Assembly (NCBI GenBank): GCA_036377055.1
Contig: DASUZD010000332.1
Span: forward strand, 1 to 33,140
Length of the DNA: 33,140 nucleotides
Direction: 5' to 3'
Source of the DNA: DASUZD01 sp036377055
GTDB lineage: Bacteria; Actinomycetota; Thermoleophilia; Gaiellales; Gaiellaceae
Of this stretch, positions 31,119-33,140 are shown in pieces (the first letter of the stretch is position 1; each line of letters starts with the position of its first letter). Both the position numbers and the translations under genes were made by a program. The notes below the pieces were generated by a model that was given only the letters and a program-made list of their open reading frames with translations, was not told the DNA's origin and searched no databases.

Positions 31119-32372
31119 TCAGATCGTCCAACGCCACAGCTTGTGCTTCTTCCGCCGCCAGAGCTTCCGCTTCGCCCCTTTCTCGAGGATCGCCAACAGG
31201 CGGCGTTGCTCGTCCGCGGAAAGGTTTGCGTACGTCGTCCACTGGGGGTCCGTGGGGACGGCGAGCGAGGGGGCGAACGTCTTCAGACGGGCGTGCAGCG
31301 ACCAGTACGCGTGATACGAGAGCAGGTCGGCCTCCTCGGGCAGGAAGCGATCGAGGTCGGTGCGGAGGAGAGCGAGCGGCTCGACGAAGGCGCTCGGCAG
31401 CGCTCCCGCGTAGTAGGAAGGATCGATCGGCTTCCCGTGCGCGTCGACGTACGTCCGGGGATCGCGGCCGATGCCGATGTAGACACCCCGCTCGCGCGGC
31501 GCCCCGGTCGGGCCGGGCGCGAGCAGGTGGTCGACGAACCACCGAACGCGGAGGTTCAGCGTCTGCGCGTACTGGACGCTCAGGTCGCGCAAGAGCGAGC
31601 GCGCGGCTCCGTATTTCTGTCGCGTCTTGCTCAGGAGGCCCGACGCGTTGGCGACGATCTTGAAGCCCGGGTTCAGCGCCTTGGCGGGACGACCGGAGGC
31701 CCAGCCCTGGAACCACTCGAGGCCGAGGTTGTCGTAGACGCCGCCGTCGTGGAGCGGAAGCGGGTCGGGTGCGCCCGTCAGCCCGAGGCCGGCAGTCGGC
31801 AGCGAGACGACCGTGAGCGACATGGGGAACGCCGCCGAGGAGGCGACCGCCAGACCTAGCCCGAGCGAATCGGGCACGTCGGCGTACTTGTAGTCCCAGC
31901 TCCCCATGAAGTCCCGCGCGATCCGGAAGGCCCGGCCGATCACGAGGTCGGTCGACGTGAAGATGACCTGCGGGTGCGACGGGAGCTCGACGACACGATC
32001 GGCGTCGTAGAGGAACTTCTCGAGCGTCCGTCCCAGCGCCCTTCCGCGACCCCCGGAGAACGGAATCGCCGAGCGACGGATCCAGGAGTTGCGCAGGTTC
32101 GTGCTCGTCACCCGATTTCGAAACGGCGCGTCGATCTCCCGCAGAAACGCCTCGTCCGAGCCGCCGGCGGCTACGAAACGCGTCCACTTATCCGCCAACG
32201 CGGCGGCGGCGATCGAGCCTCCGGACACCGCGGAGACGACGTCGACCCGCTCCAGCTGATCGGCCTCGGCGAGGTACCGGAGCGCTCCGAGCGCATAGAA
32301 CGAGGCGCGGAAGCCGCCGCCCGAGAGGCACAGGCCGAGCCGTTCTTGCGCCGCCGGAGCGGCCATCCGCAA
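31119..32372 (-). CDS. Patatin-like phospholipase
   Basis: Encodes 417 aa. The oxyanion-hole motif SGGGFRAS (17-24), nucleophile Ser50 in SAVSGGS (Ala in place of the first Gly of GxSxG) and catalytic Asp209 in HDGGVYDNLG match the Ser-Asp dyad of patatins, so lipid acyl hydrolysis is expected. No signal peptide is visible and the enzyme is probably cytosolic. The C-terminal tail (KRKLWRRKKHKLWRW) is strongly basic and aromatic, suitable for membrane contact. TTG 32372 is chosen because AAGGGA lies seven bases upstream; ATG 32366 would be 13 bases away. It is the first gene of a two-gene unit with the MBL-fold hydrolase and has a recognisable promoter upstream. Confidence 0.85.
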   Translation of the reverse strand: MRMAAPAAQERLGLCLSGGGFRASFYALGALRYLAEADQLERVDVVSAVSGGSIAAAALADKWTRFVAAGGSDEAFLREIDAPFRNRVTSTNLRNSWIRRSAIPFSGGRGRALGRTLEKFLYDADRVVELPSHPQVIFTSTDLVIGRAFRIARDFMGSWDYKYADVPDSLGLGLAVASSAAFPMSLTVVSLPTAGLGLTGAPDPLPLHDGGVYDNLGLEWFQGWASGRPAKALNPGFKIVANASGLLSKTRQKYGAARSLLRDLSVQYAQTLNLRVRWFVDHLLAPGPTGAPRERGVYIGIGRDPRTYVDAHGKPIDPSYYAGALPSAFVEPLALLRTDLDRFLPEEADLLSYHAYWSLHARLKTFAPSLAVPTDPQWTTYANLSADEQRRLLAILEKGAKRKLWRRKKHKLWRWTI

Positions 32373-32402
32373 CCGCCCATCCCTTCCGCCTGATTCCCGA
32401 TG

Positions 32403-32431
32403 AGCCTAAACCCCGGTCCGACTCGAGGCAA
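32403..32431 (-). promoter_or_regulatory. Promoter TTGCCT-N17-TAGGCT of the patatin-MBL operon
   Basis: On the minus strand the -35-like TTGCCT (32431-32426) and -10 TAGGCT (32408-32403) are 17 bases apart. The predicted start near 32396 gives a roughly 24-nt leader with a ribosome-binding site. This is the best two-box promoter in the window. Confidence 0.5.
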
Positions 32432-32453
32432 CTGCGTGCAAGCGAGCGTCTGA

Positions 32454-33098
32454 TCAGCGGCCCGGTAGGTGCTCGGTCGCGAGCACGTCGCCGTGCGCGT
32501 CCAGCGCCCGGATCGCGACGACGGACGGAAACGGCCCCGGGGTCGTCGAGGCGAAGAGGTTTCCACTCACCGGCGCCGATACGACCGCATTGCCGGAGGC
32601 GTCGATACCGGTGACGGTCGTTGCCCCGTCGGCGGCGAAGCCCGCGAACTGGATCAGCGGCGGGAAGACCATCACCGGTCGTGACGGCGACGGAAACGTG
32701 CCGTCGAGGTCACAGCCGACGCCCTTGGCAACCGCGGACTCGATCGCGAAGCAGTAGTCGCCGTCGGCCCGGCGGGCCGCGTAGAAGCTGACTCCGTTCT
32801 CGTTCCCGAGCAGATGCATCGTCGAGGGGAACGCAAGCTGTCGCATCGCCTCGTCGAGCCCGGTGTCCCTGGACAGGTCGAGCGAGCTGGTCGCGACCGG
32901 CGTGCCCTGGTTGGACAGGCCGAGGAGATCTCCGAGCTTGCCCGCGAACGCGACCGCCGGCAGCGCGACGGCGACGATCAACGCCAGGGCCAGGAAGATC
33001 CGCCGGGTCGGGACGACGAGCGGCTCCGGTTGCCGAGGCAGTACGCCCGTCGGCAGCGGGTTCGCAGCGGCGAGTCGCGCGATCACGTCCTTGCTCAT
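32454..33098 (-). CDS. Membrane-anchored protein of unknown function
   Basis: Encodes 214 aa. AGGAG lies seven bases before the ATG. A cytoplasmic head of about 32 residues (MSKDVIARLAAANPLP, then a Pro-rich part) leads into one membrane helix (about 33-52, RIFLALALIVAVALPAVAFAG). An outer domain of about 160 residues follows, with paired Cys (YCFAIES and VGCDLDG) and beta-strand-like runs. Small proteins of this layout often follow ECF sigma-factor genes in Thermoleophilia, where the head could contact the sigma factor. The upstream gene lies outside the window, so this is a guess. No zinc-binding anti-sigma motif (HxxxCxxC) is present. An 81-bp gap separates it from the patatin gene downstream, which has its own promoter. 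Confidence 0.75.
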   Translation of the reverse strand: MSKDVIARLAAANPLPTGVLPRQPEPLVVPTRRIFLALALIVAVALPAVAFAGKLGDLLGLSNQGTPVATSSLDLSRDTGLDEAMRQLAFPSTMHLLGNENGVSFYAARRADGDYCFAIESAVAKGVGCDLDGTFPSPSRPVMVFPPLIQFAGFAADGATTVTGIDASGNAVVSAPVSGNLFASTTPGPFPSVVAIRALDAHGDVLATEHLPGR

Positions 33099-33140
33099 CT
33101 CGTAGCTCCTTTCAGGTGTGGTCGAAAGGCTTCAGTCGCT

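Overview
This window is about 70% GC and densely packed. GTG and TTG starts are frequent, genes overlap by 4 bp, and many secreted proteins carry BNR/Asp-box, HAF or RTX repeats. Together with frequent TANNNT -10 boxes lying directly in front of start codons, this points to a high-GC actinobacterium, plausibly of the Thermoleophilia (Gaiellales/Solirubrobacterales) type. The lineage is inferred from style and protein content; no rRNA is present. No tRNA, rRNA, CRISPR array, transposase or integrase gene was seen, and no gene-free stretch exceeds about 300 bases.

Layout: (1) 1-1256 is the 3' part of a persulfide-dioxygenase/rhodanese fusion. (2) 1319-3550 is a secreted Asp-box protein. (3) 3620-6589 holds a membrane-anchored unknown and a large polytopic membrane protein resembling GT-C glycosyltransferases. 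(4) 6601-8991 (minus) is a tandem pair of secreted HAF-repeat proteins with eight repeats each. (5) 9089-13420 is a tight four-gene operon: an archaeal/Thermotoga-type S-adenosylhomocysteine hydrolase, a diverged paralogue lacking key histidines, a small secreted unknown, and an MTA/SAH deaminase-type amidohydrolase. (6) 13509-14603 is a Fic protein with an AT-rich 5' end. (7) 14607-15956 (minus) is a MOP-type flippase. (8) 15968-17056 is a propeller-like secreted protein whose 3' end runs antisense into the next gene. (9) 17583-19721 (minus) holds a Rossmann protein, a DadA-type FAD oxidoreductase and an SDR in one operon, divergent from a class III aminotransferase (19744-21063). (10) 21125-22191 holds an RTX-like secreted protein and a small helical protein. 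(11) 22297-26714 is a CUT1 sugar ABC transporter: a divergent UgpC-type ATPase, two permeases and a Tat-exported binding protein. (12) 26711-27667 (minus) is an MDR oxidoreductase. (13) 27702-29771 holds a six-Asp-box secreted protein and a shortened LivK-like binding protein. (14) 29768-32372 (minus) is a patatin plus ComEC-like metallo-beta-lactamase-fold operon. (15) 32454-33098 (minus) is a membrane-anchored unknown.

The most interesting system is region 5. An SAH-deaminase-like gene sits in the same operon as an SAH hydrolase that has the HLEAKT substrate motif rather than the canonical HMTxET motif. This suggests SAM by-product recycling by deamination to S-inosylhomocysteine followed by hydrolysis, the route described for Methanocaldococcus. 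Next to it is a second hydrolase copy that looks catalytically altered. A second notable feature is a pair of 28-bp palindromes in frame inside the Rossmann gene at 19052-19136.
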